Assembly (NCBI GenBank): GCA_016703425.1 | Contig: JADJCA010000001.1 | Span: 496,001 to 560,000 of the forward strand | Direction: 5' to 3' | Length of the DNA: 64,000 nucleotides | Source: Myxococcales bacterium | GTDB lineage: Bacteria; Myxococcota_A; Polyangia; Polyangiales; Polyangiaceae | Shown: positions 34,365 to 45,066 of the stretch, one piece after another | Position numbering within the stretch: the stretch's first letter is position 1 | Layout of the letters: every line of letters begins with the position of its first letter | Translations under genes and position numbers: made by a program | Notes under the pieces: model-generated | The model's input: only the letters and a program-made list of their open reading frames with translations | Told to the model about the DNA's origin: nothing | The model's database searches: none

Positions 34365-35011
34365 ATGAAGTGGCTTGCTTGGATCTCGGGCGCGCACGCG
34401 CTCTTGGCTGCGTTTGCCGCGTGCGGCGGGACCGAGGCCGCGTTCATGGACGACGGCGACGCCTCCTCCGACGCGGGGCTCGCGCTGCTCGACGGGGGTG
34501 CCTCGGCGACGCGCGGTGACGGCGCCGCCGCAACGCTCGACGCGGGAACGAAGGCCCGAGACGCGGCGCTCGCCAAGGAAGCGGCCAGCGCCTGTGTCCA
34601 CGCCGGCGAGCATCGGATGCCTGGCACCGAGTGTTGCGCGGGCGAGGGCGCGGGCTCCGTGAAGGAGTTCTCGCTGTGCTGCCGTGGCCCCGGCGGCGAC
34701 TGCGATCTCACGACGCCGAACCCGGACGCCTTTTGCTGCTTCCCAGGCGCCAAGTGCAACCGCAAGACGGGCCAGTGCGAGGCCCGCACGTGCTGGACCG
34801 GGCTCGACAACTGCCTCATGGGTGGCCTGCCGTGTTGCGACGCGGAGCTTGTTTGCGATCCGCGCGACGCCGGGCCGTTTCCCCTCTCGAAGCGCTGCTG
34901 CCGCCCCGATGGGCTCGAGCCTCCGCCGGGCCAGTTCGATTGCTGCAACACGCAGCTCCACACCAACAAGGACGGCAAGACGGTCTGCGGCCCCGGCCCG
35001 GGCCCCCGTAG
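34365..35011 (+). CDS. Cys-rich lipoprotein (frame broken near its end)
   Basis: Signal MKWLAWISGAHALLAAFAAC, then an Asp/Ala/Gly linker. From about residue 75 there is a dense run of Cys pairs ('TECCAGEG', 'SLCCRGPGGDC', 'FCCFPGAKC', 'RTCWTGLDNCLMGGLPCCD', 'KRCCRPDG', 'DCCNTQ'), a knottin-like or multi-disulfide pattern. A C run at 35003-35007 seems to lack one base. With it the frame ends at TAG 35009-35011; as given the frame runs on for 250 codons antisense to the next gene, which is implausible. About 215 residues, exported. Confidence 0.65.
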
Positions 35012-35045
35012 CGACACGCCGCGACCGCGCTCCCACCGGCTCGGG

Positions 35046-35744
35046 CTAGCGGCGGCGACGCGGGAAGACCTTGTCGAGGAGGCTCGTGAGGGACCGCTGC
35101 GTGCTCTCCGCCTCGGCGGGCGCGTGCGCTTTGAATTGTTCCACGATGCGGGCGAAGCTCTGCCCGAGCGTGTCGCTCTTCGCGAGCACCGTGCAATTGA
35201 ACTCGTCGGGGAACTTGGTGCACATGACGTTGCCTGCACCGCGTTGGACCTTGGCCGTCGCCGAGGCCTTGGGAAGCTCCGGCAGACCCGCGGCGACGGC
35301 GTCGGCGAGGGCGCCGGCCAGCGTGATCGCGTTGGCGCGCCGCTCGCTATCCTCGACGACACCAGGCATCACCTCGTCGGCCTGGGGGTCGACCTTCACG
35401 ACCGCCGAAACCAGATCGCACTCGCGCCCTTTTTGGCAGACGATCCCGATGCCATCCTTCGAATACGGGTCGGCGCCGCGCGCGCCTTTGATGCCGATGT
35501 AGAGCCGCGTGTCGTCGACCTTCTCCGTCGCGCCGGAGGCGAGCTGCTTCTCCATCGCGTCGTAGAGCACGGCGACGTCGGCGGGGTTCTTGGTGATGAT
35601 CGCGTTGACGAAGGCGTAGTTGGCGAACTCCGAGTCGCCGGCGGCCTGCGTGGCCGCGCCCTCGTCGGTTCCCTCGAGGTCGTCAGCGCCGCTGCAGGCG
35701 ACAAGGATCGGAAGCGCGAACAGGAGTTTGGAGAGCGTCTTCAT
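35046..35744 (-). CDS. Hypothetical lipoprotein, 232 residues (intact parent of the 34.0 kb remnant)
   Basis: Start at ATG 35744 gives MKTLSKLLFALPILVAC, a lipoprotein signal, then 'SGADDLEGTDEG'. The mature part is helical with the Cys pair 'IGIVCQKGRECDLVSAVV' and a later pair in 'VMCTKFPDEFNCTVLAKSD'. It ends LDKVFPRRRR, a strongly basic tail. No family recognised. The frame opens further upstream, but only this start has a signal peptide. It converges with the Cys-rich lipoprotein, 34 bases apart. Confidence 0.7.
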   Translation of the reverse strand: MKTLSKLLFALPILVACSGADDLEGTDEGAATQAAGDSEFANYAFVNAIITKNPADVAVLYDAMEKQLASGATEKVDDTRLYIGIKGARGADPYSKDGIGIVCQKGRECDLVSAVVKVDPQADEVMPGVVEDSERRANAITLAGALADAVAAGLPELPKASATAKVQRGAGNVMCTKFPDEFNCTVLAKSDTLGQSFARIVEQFKAHAPAEAESTQRSLTSLLDKVFPRRRR

Positions 35745-35978
35745 GGTGGTGGGTAGTGCACCGCCCGTGCCGCCCACGTTCATCGAGCGAGGCGCGCAAT
35801 CCCGCTGATTTTCGGCCATTTCAGGCGGGCAAGCGCGTCCCGATGGACCTCGTGGCGGCAACGAACACCACGGAGTGATTTCGCGAAGGGTGCCATCGGG
35901 AACACAAGGCGGCCGGGGAGGCTCGTGAGCCCCGCGAACAGCCACGCCGTCCATTCAGCCACCAAGACGCTTCTTCAT

Positions 35979-36120
35979 CCGTGCGGCGCCCTGCGCGCCG
36001 CACGGAGCACCTCTGAGGCGCGGTGCCTCCCGCGAGGCACGAAGCGAGCGTCGGCGTGAGAGGAGGCCGGGTTCTTTCGCAGCTTGCGGAGAAAGAACGA
36101 GGGAACCCGCCAGGGTTCCC
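35979..36120. terminator. Four successive perfect hairpins in an intergenic stretch
   Basis: Within 35745-36122: (1) CCGTGCGGCGC/GCGCCGCACGG, 11 pairs, loop 5, 35979-36005; (2) GTGCCTC/GAGGCAC, 36023-36040; (3) GTTCTTTC/GAAAGAAC, loop 12, 36071-36098; (4) GGGAACCC/GGGTTCCC, loop 4, 36101-36120. The fourth starts three bases after the stop of the MerR-TPR gene and, on that strand, is followed by TTCTTTCTCC, so it can serve as that gene's terminator. The others could be further terminators or a structured RNA or repeat. No gene is seen. Confidence 0.6.
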
Positions 36121-36122
36121 CT

Positions 36123-37157
36123 TTACAGATGTTCGCGCGCGATGTCGGACCACGTGCCGTTGGGCTCGAGCTCCAAATACCGGCGCCAGTGCGTCCGAGC
36201 GCGGCCGCGTTCGCCCGATTGCTCGAGCGCCATGGCCAAGTTGAAGTGCGCGTCGGCGAAGCGCGGATCACGCTCAATGGCCCGCAAGAAGAGCGGCACC
36301 GCCGTCTTCGCTTCGCCGCGCTCGAGCAGCACGTAGCCGAGGTTGTAGTGCCCCTCGGGCTGCGCGTCGTCGATGCTGAGGGCCTTGCGGTACAGGGCCT
36401 CCGCGGAGAGCGCGTCACCGCGACGGAAGAGCACGTTGCCGAGGTTCGTGTACGCGATGGCGAGCGTCGGATCGAGCTCGATGGCGCGACGGTAGAGCGA
36501 CTCGGCCTCGTCAAACGACGCCGGCTCTTCGTCCAGCGTGCTGGCCTTGGCGTAGAGCTCGTAGGCGGAGCGGGCGCGGGACGTGAAGACCTCGGGACGC
36601 AAGACGCGAACGACGTCGTCGCGCAGCGTCTTCACCTGAAAGTCGAGGACGAGCTGCCCCGTGACCGGCTCGAACGCGACGTCGGGCGTGCGGACGACGA
36701 CCCGGCGGCCGTCGCTCACGAGCCGCAGCTCTTGAAGCGGACGGGTCACGCGGGGGAGGGCCTGACGGAGCGCTCCGATGGCGCGGGCCACTTCGCGGAG
36801 CTTCACGTCTTTGCTGAGCATCAACGTGGCGCGTAGGGCGATGAGATCCTGGAACGTGTACGCGCGGCGGCCCGACTTCATGCCGCTGGGCGAGACGACG
36901 GTCGCGCGATCGAGGGCCTTCAGGCGCCCCGGCGTCAGGTCGAACAGGCGACAGACCTCGCGCGGCGTAAAGACATCGCTAATGGGCTCGCGAGCCGAAC
37001 CGCGCTCCTCCGGTTCGAGGGGCGTCTCGGTAGATCGCGTCGGCGCCTGCTCGCCGCCGACACGCCGCCCTCCACCGGGGCCGAAAGAGACGTGGATGAC
37101 GTTGTCCATTCCTCGCTTGCGCTTGCTGCTCTTTTTCGAGCCGGTTCCGTCAGTCAT
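36123..37157 (-). CDS. MerR-type HTH and TPR protein
   Basis: 344 residues from ATG 37157 (MTDGTGSKKSS). A basic start is followed by a MerR-like winged helix (about residues 65-135): 'FTPREVCRLFDLTPGRLKALDRATVVSPSGMKSGRRAYTFQDLIALRATLML'. A strand-rich linker leads to four TPRs (about 215-335): 'DEAESLYRRAIELDPTLAIAYTNLGNVLFRRGD', 'AEALYRKALSIDDAQPEGHYNLGYVLLERGE'. HTH plus TPR proteins of this kind are common regulators in myxobacteria; the signal sensed is unknown. The start overlaps the upstream gene's end (ATGACTGA), so the two are coupled. Confidence 0.8.
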   Translation of the reverse strand: MTDGTGSKKSSKRKRGMDNVIHVSFGPGGGRRVGGEQAPTRSTETPLEPEERGSAREPISDVFTPREVCRLFDLTPGRLKALDRATVVSPSGMKSGRRAYTFQDLIALRATLMLSKDVKLREVARAIGALRQALPRVTRPLQELRLVSDGRRVVVRTPDVAFEPVTGQLVLDFQVKTLRDDVVRVLRPEVFTSRARSAYELYAKASTLDEEPASFDEAESLYRRAIELDPTLAIAYTNLGNVLFRRGDALSAEALYRKALSIDDAQPEGHYNLGYVLLERGEAKTAVPLFLRAIERDPRFADAHFNLAMALEQSGERGRARTHWRRYLELEPNGTWSDIAREHL

Positions 37158-37620
37158 GGGGCGTTCGGCCACCGGGGATCGTTCCCGGAGCGCGAACACC
37201 AATCAACGGCGCTTGCACGTCGACGTCAATCCTCAAGCCCCTCGGATCGGCTGCGGCCCGAAGTTCGCAGTGGGCGCGGCCTAGCGCACCGGGAGCCCGA
37301 ACGGAGGCCTCGCTGTGGGCCAAGCGCAGCACGCGGAGCCGCAAATGCGGGTCCTTGCCGGCCAAGACGAGGAGCCGCGCACGCTCGAGCTCGTCGGCCT
37401 CCGGGAGCTCGACGACGAGGCTCGTCGAGCCGTACCAGGTGAGGCCGTCGCCCTCGGCCCGAGAAGAGCCCTCGCTCATGACGTCGGCCGCGTCGACGAG
37501 CTCGCGCCAACGAACGTCGCTCGTGCGAACGAGCGCGCCGGCGCGCGTGCGACCGATGACCTCGCCGCGCGTCTTGGTGAGTCCCGGTCCGCGGCGGCTC
37601 GGGCTGGTTGGGATCGTCAC
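37150..37620 (-). CDS. Hypothetical protein coupled to the MerR-TPR gene
   Basis: 156 residues from GTG 37620 (MTIPTSPSRRGPGLTKTR). Strand-rich: 'TWYGSTSLVVELPEADELERARLLVLAGKDPHLRLRVLRLAHSEA', then 'HCELRAAADPRGLRIDVDVQAPLIG'. The late part resembles a beta-barrel sensor, but I cannot assign it (PilZ was considered and lacks the RxxxR and DxSxxG motifs). The gene ends 8 bases inside the MerR-TPR gene. Probably the first gene of that operon. Confidence 0.6.
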   Translation of the reverse strand: MTIPTSPSRRGPGLTKTRGEVIGRTRAGALVRTSDVRWRELVDAADVMSEGSSRAEGDGLTWYGSTSLVVELPEADELERARLLVLAGKDPHLRLRVLRLAHSEASVRAPGALGRAHCELRAAADPRGLRIDVDVQAPLIGVRAPGTIPGGRTPHD

Positions 37621-37683
37621 GGAGCGGATCGTGCCGTGGTGACTCCGCGGCGTACAACAATCCGGGGGCTGCGCTGGATCGGC

Positions 37684-38358
37684 TCAGCGCTCCAATGCGC
37701 GGCGCGCCTCGATGACTGAATCGGGCAGGGGGACGGTGAACGCCTCGACCGTGACGCCGGCCTGCGTCGACTCGATCCAGGTGGCGTGCGCGACGAGGCT
37801 CTCGCCTGGCGCCTCCCCCACGCTGCCGACGTTGACGATGCGCACGCCGCCGACCATGCGCTCGAAGGGCACGTGGCTCATGCCGCACACCACGACGTCA
37901 CACGGATCGTCGCCGATGAGCGCGAGCAGCTCGTCGTCGGTCAGATCGTGGCTCATGGCCTCGGCGGGATCGGCAGGCGCGCCGTGCACCAAGACCAGCT
38001 CGCCGCCGTCCTCGAGAGCCATGCGCTCCACAAGGGGAAGCCTTCGGAGCCGCTCCAAGACGAGCTCGCCGAGCTCGGACCGAACTTCCTTCATGCGCGC
38101 GAGGGTGCGCTGCTCGCGCTCGCTGGTGACGTGGATCTGGGCCGGATCGAGCGTCGCCAGGGCCTTGTCGGTCAGGCCTTGGACCATGATGGCGCCGGCT
38201 CGCGTGAGGCGACGCCAGGTCTCGAGGGGCTCCGGCCCTGGAAAAACGATGTCGCCGGCCACGAGGAGCTTGTGAAAGCTCTTGCGCTCCGCCGTGGCCA
38301 ACACGGCGGCCAAGGCATCGAGGTACCCGTGGACATCGGACACGCAGAGCAGCCGCAT
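37684..38358 (-). CDS. Calcineurin-like metallophosphoesterase (YfcE-like)
   Basis: 224 residues from ATG 38358. Metal-binding motifs: 'MRLLCVSDVHGYLDAL' (D-x-H), 'LLVAGDIVFPG' (GD), 'LVLVHGAPAD' (H), 'VVVCGMSHVPFER' (GxSH, in place of GHTH). No signal peptide. Such enzymes cleave phosphodiesters; the substrate is not predictable here. Last of the minus-strand run before the kinase gene. The stretch 38359-38559 shows only the divergent promoter area. Confidence 0.8.
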   Translation of the reverse strand: MRLLCVSDVHGYLDALAAVLATAERKSFHKLLVAGDIVFPGPEPLETWRRLTRAGAIMVQGLTDKALATLDPAQIHVTSEREQRTLARMKEVRSELGELVLERLRRLPLVERMALEDGGELVLVHGAPADPAEAMSHDLTDDELLALIGDDPCDVVVCGMSHVPFERMVGGVRIVNVGSVGEAPGESLVAHATWIESTQAGVTVEAFTVPLPDSVIEARRALER

Positions 38359-38559
38359 CGCGCGAGAGCATACACGCAGCCCAGCCTTTCGGGGACGACC
38401 TCTGAGCACCTGGTGCCACCTCTTCGCGTTGCGGCTCGCGTGGCGGGATGAACGGACGCTCATCCTCCGGTAGGCTGATGGGCCCCGGCTCGCCTTGGGC
38501 CGCGGCTGCCTGCCGCGCCGTTTCATGGCCCACGCCGTGAACAGCGACCGCCTCCTTTC

Positions 38560-40207
<1,648 letters not shown>

Positions 40208-40291
40208 TCGACCGCTCTGATCGGCCTCGGATCAGCCTCCTTTCAGGTACTCTGCCGCTCTTCGCGAACTCGCGCCGTCACAGGAGACCGC

Positions 40292-43005
40292 TTGTCCTTC
40301 TTCTCTTCCCGTTCGTTTTTCCGTTCGCCTTCCCGCTCGTTGCGCGGCCCGCTCAGCATCACCGCCGTCGCCAGCTTCGCCGCCCTCGTCGCTGGCGGTT
40401 GCGCCACGCTGCCGGCCATCGAGGCGGGCACCTGCGGCAACGGCATCGTGGAGGCCTCCGAAGGCGAAGACTGCGAGTCGCTCCTCGAAGGGCGCATCGC
40501 CTCGCGCGACAAGGCCATGTCGCTCGACAGCAACCTTCACCATTGCGGTCGCTCCTCCGGCGAAGGCGCGTCGCGCGCGCCCGAGTCGTGTCGCTTCACG
40601 TGCGATCGCGCGGCGCCAGCAACCAAGGCTTGCCCCGAGAGCCGCGTCTGCGGCGCCGACGGCATCTGCCGCGAGCCGAGCGGGGGCTTCGGGCGCGTGG
40701 AGTCGGTGCCCGCCGAGGGCGTAGCGCTCAGCGCCGCGGACTTCGATGGCGACGGCCGGGCCGAGCTCGTGGCGACGGGCCGCCGCAACATCGAGGTCGT
40801 CACGTGGGACAAGGCGACGCGGCTCTTGGAGCGCATGACGCGCATTGGCTCAAGGACCGTGCGCCCGACCGCCGGCTCCTTCGGGGCGAAAGAGCAGGCG
40901 CCCGACGCGCTGGCGGACCTCGCGGTCATTCGCGAAGGCGGCCTCGTCTCGCTCTTTCGAGGCACCAAGGGGCGCGATCTGGAGCCGCAGTTCTTCGCCG
41001 CCTTCAAGAGCAACGGGACGAACTTTCAGCTCATCCCCGTCGACGTCTTGCCGGGTCGCATCGCCGGCACGACGCCTCTCGAATACGGGCTCGAGGTCCT
41101 CGTGTACGTCACGCGCACCAAGAGCGACGGCACCGTCGTCAACGAGCTGAACTTCCTCGACGCGACGCTCAACCAGTTCACGCTCGCGACGACGCCGAAG
41201 AGCGCAGCGGAGCTCGCCGGACCGCTCCGCGTGGGGCGCTTCCACGACTACGTCGGCGTGCCGGTCGCGCAGTTTGATCAGGTGCTCCCGTGCGAGTCGC
41301 TGGTCTTGCCGTTCCGCGGCGACGACGCGGTCACGCTCATCGAGCCCTGCCGACGAAAAGGGGCGACGGTGGAGGCCAACACGCTCGGGCCCGACTACGT
41401 GCCGACGCCGGCGCTGAAGCTCGACGACGGGTTCCGGTCGGACCGAAAGGCGTTCACCTCTTCGACCTCAACGACGACGGCCACCTCGACGTCATCGTCG
41501 ACGGCGAGAAGACGCCGGCGGCAGGGGGAGGCCGCCAGACCCTGGTGGCGTTCGGACTCGGCGACGGACGCTTCCACGGCGTCGGCTGGGCCAAAGGAGC
41601 GCCGGAACCGTCGACGCCCGACGGCACGGCTCGCCCCAGCGACTTCGCCGACTGCGAGGCGCAGCTCGGCTTTCCGCTCGCCTACGGTCAGCTCACGAGC
41701 GATCGGCAGGTCGACTGCGTCTTCGCCGCGGGCATTCGCTACCGCGCGCAGGTGGAGCGATGGCTGGCCGCTGGAAAAAACGAGAGCGAGGCGTTCCAGG
41801 AGGCCATCGTCACGGACTTCAACGGCGACGGGCGCGCCGACGTCGTGACGACCTCGAAGGTGTCGCTCGACACCTTCGCGAGCAACGGCGGCTTCGCGTT
41901 TCGCTCGTCCTTCGACGCCATCGCGCCTCGCCTCGCGGCAGCGGGCGACGTCGACGGCGACTTCGTCAACGACATCCTCTTCAGCGCCAACGTCGACGAC
42001 CAGTCGGCGCTGCTGTTGCTCCGCGGCGGGCGCTCCTTCTCCGAGGCGCCGACGTCGCTCGGCAAGGCGCCGGGGATGCTCCAGGTGCTGACGGGCGCGG
42101 TCTCGAACCCCATCGGCGGCCTCGACGACGTCACCGACATCGGCGTCGTTTGGAAGAACGCGCCGGGCGGAGACTTCTTCGTCTCGCTCTTTCGCGGGAG
42201 CACGAAGGGTGAGTTCGACGCGCCCTTCGCCGTCAGCGCCGACGGTCGCTCGCAGGCCGTGGCGCGGGTGCTCGCGGCAGGCCGCTTCACGGCAGGCGCC
42301 CGCGACTCGCTGGCGGTCGTCGCGACGGACACGGGCACCTCGACCGAGCGCCTCTTTCATGTGCCCTTCGAAGAGGGCGCCGCGCCGGGAAAGATGGAGC
42401 CGTCGGATCCGCTCGACGGCGCCTACGAGTGGCCCAAGGCGAACCTCGTGGCGATGAAACAGGAGGGCGCGCCGTCGGCCGTGGCGATGCTCGTCCCGCC
42501 GGCCGCCGGCGGCGAGGCGGGCGCCGTCTTCGTCGCGCGCGTGGAGGGCGGTCGCTTCACCATCACGCGGGCCGCGACGGTCGCGCACAAGCGTCGCGAT
42601 CGGACCAGCGACGCCATCAGCGACGACTTCAACGGTGACGGCCACCCCGACCTCGCGCTCGTCGTCGAAGACGACGCGAAGCGCGCGCTGCTCGTCTCGC
42701 TGGGAACGGGCGGCGCTTCGCTCTCACCCTTCGTCGAGGTGCCGATGGACAAGGCGCCTCGCGCCGTGGCCGCCGTCAGGCTCAGCGGGAAGCGCCGGCG
42801 GGAGCTCGTCGTGCTCTCCGCCGACACCGTTCGCCCGGTCCTCGTCGATGGCGCACCGCGCCTCGGCGACCCGCTCATTGAAGGCGTCGACGACCGCGCC
42901 ACCGCGCTCGTTGGGGCCGACTTCGACGGCGACGGCGTCGACGACGTCGCCGTCGGCGGCCTCGATGGTGTGGAAGTTCACTTTGGCCGGGCGGTGTTGC
43001 CGTGA
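40292..43005 (+). CDS. FG-GAP (VCBS) repeat lipoprotein (frame broken once)
   Basis: About 905 residues when one missing C near 41434 is restored, giving 'LDDGFPVGPKGVHLFDLNDDG'. Signal with lipobox LVAGGC, then the 'CGNGIVEASEGEDC' Cys motif typical of myxobacterial surface proteins. Calcium-binding FG-GAP strands follow: 'DFDGDGRAELVATG', 'DLNDDGHLDVIVDG', 'DFNGDGRADVVTTS', 'DVDGDFVNDILFSA', 'DFNGDGHPDLALVV', 'DFDGDGVDDVAVGG', building a beta propeller. Probably a surface adhesion protein. The next gene starts inside its stop (GTGA), so they are coupled. Confidence 0.8.
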
Positions 43006-44231
43006 AGATGCATCTTGCAAGCGCTTCCAGCGTCGCCGCCGTTCTCTCGTCGCTCGTCCTGGCCTCGGCCCCGGCCCACGCCGAGTCGCTCCTCGACAAG
43101 GACGCGCCGCGAAAGCTCTTCGACGCCGGCGCGCAGGCCTACTCCTCGGGGCAGTTCGCGGCGGCCATCCAGGCCTTCGACCAGGCGCAGAAGCTCGCTC
43201 CCCGCGCGCAGATTCTGTTCTCGCTGGCGCAGGCGCAGCGGCGGCAATATTTCGTCGACAAGAACCCGGATCACCTGCGCGCCGCGCTCAAGAACTTCCG
43301 CGCGTACCTCAAGGAGGTCCCGGAAGGCGGGCGCCGCGTCGACGCGGCGCAAGCGCTCGGCGAGCTCGAGCTGCTCGAGACGCGCATCGAAGGCGCTCAG
43401 GGCCGCGGCGGCAAGGAGCCGGCGCGCCTCATGGTCCTCACGCGGGCGCCCGGCGCCATGGTCTCCTTCGACGGCGGCCCCCCGAAACCCGTGCCTCACG
43501 CCGCCGAGGTGGCGCCCGGGCCCCACCGCGTGCACGTGACGGCGGAGGGCTTCTATCCGGAGACGCGCGACGCCCTCGCCATCGACAACGCCATCGTTCC
43601 CTTCGACGTCCCGCTGCGCGAGAAGCCTGCGACACTCACGCTGGCGGGCCCGCACGGGGCCGACGTCTTCCTCGATGGGCATCGCGTCGGCGCCGTGGGC
43701 CCGACGCCGCTGTCGGTGCCCGCGGGCCGGCACGTCGTCACGGTCCAGCAAAACGGCCACTGGCCGTTCTCCGAGGAGGTCGACCTTCGGCGCGGCGCGG
43801 AGCATCGCCTCGAGACACCGCTCCCGGCGACGCGGCAACGTTGGGCGTCGTATGGGCTCTTGGGCCTCTCGGCGTCGTCGGCCGTCGTGGCGGGCGTCTT
43901 CGGCTACCTGGCGCTCGACCACGAGTCCGAGGCGAAGTCGCTCGACAAGCGGCGGCAGACCGAGGGCATCTCGTCGGCCGATCGCGAGCAATACGATCGC
44001 GAGATCCGCTTGCGGGATCGGATGGCCGTGGGCAGCTACGTGTCGCTCGGCGTCGCCGCCGGCACCGGCGTCCTGGGCGCGGTTCTGTGGATCTTCGATC
44101 CGCCAAGCTCGCGCCCCCGCGAGGTGCGTGCGCGTGACGCGGCGCCCGGAGCGGACGCGTCGCCGAGCGTCGAGCTCAGCCTCGCACCGGGTCCCGGCGG
44201 AGGCGGCGCGTCGCTTCGCGGAGCCTTCTGA
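43002..44231 (+). CDS. TPR/PEGA envelope protein, second copy
   Basis: 409 residues. GTG at 43002 overlaps the upstream stop; an ATG at 43008 is the likely alternative. Signal peptide (to AHA), then TPR helices ('LFDAGAQAYSSGQFAAAIQAFDQAQKLAPRAQ'), PEGA strands ('PGAMVSFDGGPPKPVPHAAEVAPGPHRVHVTAEGFYP' and 'GADVFLDGHRVGAVGPTPLSVPAGRHVV'), and two hydrophobic segments at the end (about 275-298 and 345-365). Same plan as 1541-2572, but with two PEGA units. Likely works with the FG-GAP lipoprotein and the kinase upstream. Confidence 0.8.
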   Translation: MKMHLASASSVAAVLSSLVLASAPAHAESLLDKDAPRKLFDAGAQAYSSGQFAAAIQAFDQAQKLAPRAQILFSLAQAQRRQYFVDKNPDHLRAALKNFRAYLKEVPEGGRRVDAAQALGELELLETRIEGAQGRGGKEPARLMVLTRAPGAMVSFDGGPPKPVPHAAEVAPGPHRVHVTAEGFYPETRDALAIDNAIVPFDVPLREKPATLTLAGPHGADVFLDGHRVGAVGPTPLSVPAGRHVVTVQQNGHWPFSEEVDLRRGAEHRLETPLPATRQRWASYGLLGLSASSAVVAGVFGYLALDHESEAKSLDKRRQTEGISSADREQYDREIRLRDRMAVGSYVSLGVAAGTGVLGAVLWIFDPPSSRPREVRARDAAPGADASPSVELSLAPGPGGGGASLRGAF

Positions 44232-44274
44232 TCGGGCCCGAGCGCTACGCGCGCTTCTGCCAGACCGGCTTCTC

Positions 44275-45057
44275 TCAGACCGGCTTCTCCCAGACCGGCG
44301 GGCGCCGCTCGAAGTAGGCAGCCACCGCTTCTTGGTGATCGGCGCCGGCCCAGGTCTCGGCAAAGAGCTCACGCTCGAGCGGCCGAAGCGCGTCGTAGGC
44401 CGCGCGCCGCGAAGCCGTGAGCAGGCGCTTCATCGCGGCCACCGCCGAGGGCGACCCCTGCTCGACGTCGCGGGCCCACGCGAGCGCTGCCGCGACGGCG
44501 TGCGCGTCACCGTCTTGCTCGGTCACGTGGTCCACCAGGCGAAGGGCCTGCGCCTCCCGCGCCAGAAGCTCCTGGCCCGTCAAGAGCAAGCGAGACGCGG
44601 CGCCGTGGCCCACGACCGAAACGAGGCGCGCCAAGGTGCCCCACGAGGTGCACACGCCCATGCGCACGTGCTTGAACGAGACCCGCGCGCTCGCGTCGGC
44701 GACGCGCGCGTCACACGCCATCGCGAGCTCGGCGCCGCCGCCAAAGGCCACGCCCGACAGCGCCGCGAAGACCGGTACCGGCAAGCCCTCGATGCGGCGG
44801 CAGAGCGCCTCGCCGGCGTCGGAGAAGCGCGCCGCGTCTTCGCGCGTGACGACCAAGCGGGCCTCTCGGAGATCCGCGCCCGCGGAGAAGACGCCGCCTT
44901 CGCCCGTCAGCACCACAGCGCGGAGCGAGGGGTCCGCCTCGGCCGCCGAGAGCGCGTCCGCGAAGGCCGTCATCATCGCTTCGTTCAGAGCGTTTCGTTG
45001 GTCGGGACGATCCATCGTCCAGACAGCCACGTTGCCCTCACGCTCAACGCGCAACAT
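44275..45057 (-). CDS. Enoyl-CoA hydratase/isomerase family
   Basis: 260 residues, full length. Crotonase fold: 'NVAVWTMDRPDQRNALNEAM', oxyanion-hole strands 'GEGGVFSAGADLREAR' and 'SGVAFGGGAELAMACDARVA'. Then 'RMGVCTSWGTLARLVSVVG': the usual Glu of hydratases is not obvious here, so this may be an isomerase or thioesterase-like member rather than a hydratase. It starts 9 bases after the RimK-like gene on the same strand, so the two may be co-transcribed. Confidence 0.85.
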   Translation of the reverse strand: MLRVEREGNVAVWTMDRPDQRNALNEAMMTAFADALSAAEADPSLRAVVLTGEGGVFSAGADLREARLVVTREDAARFSDAGEALCRRIEGLPVPVFAALSGVAFGGGAELAMACDARVADASARVSFKHVRMGVCTSWGTLARLVSVVGHGAASRLLLTGQELLAREAQALRLVDHVTEQDGDAHAVAAALAWARDVEQGSPSAVAAMKRLLTASRRAAYDALRPLERELFAETWAGADHQEAVAAYFERRPPVWEKPV

Positions 45058-45066
45058 GGCGGACCT

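Noticed and set aside
34365..35756. 463-codon version of the Cys-rich lipoprotein
   Set aside because: The last 250 codons run antisense through the 35046 lipoprotein and look non-coding; a missing C at about 35005 gives a natural stop at 35011.
37150..37620. PilZ domain
   Set aside because: The RxxxR and (D/N)xSxxG motifs are missing.
44275..45057. Calling the crotonase a true enoyl-CoA hydratase
   Set aside because: The two catalytic Glu residues of hydratases are not both visible, so only the superfamily is assigned.
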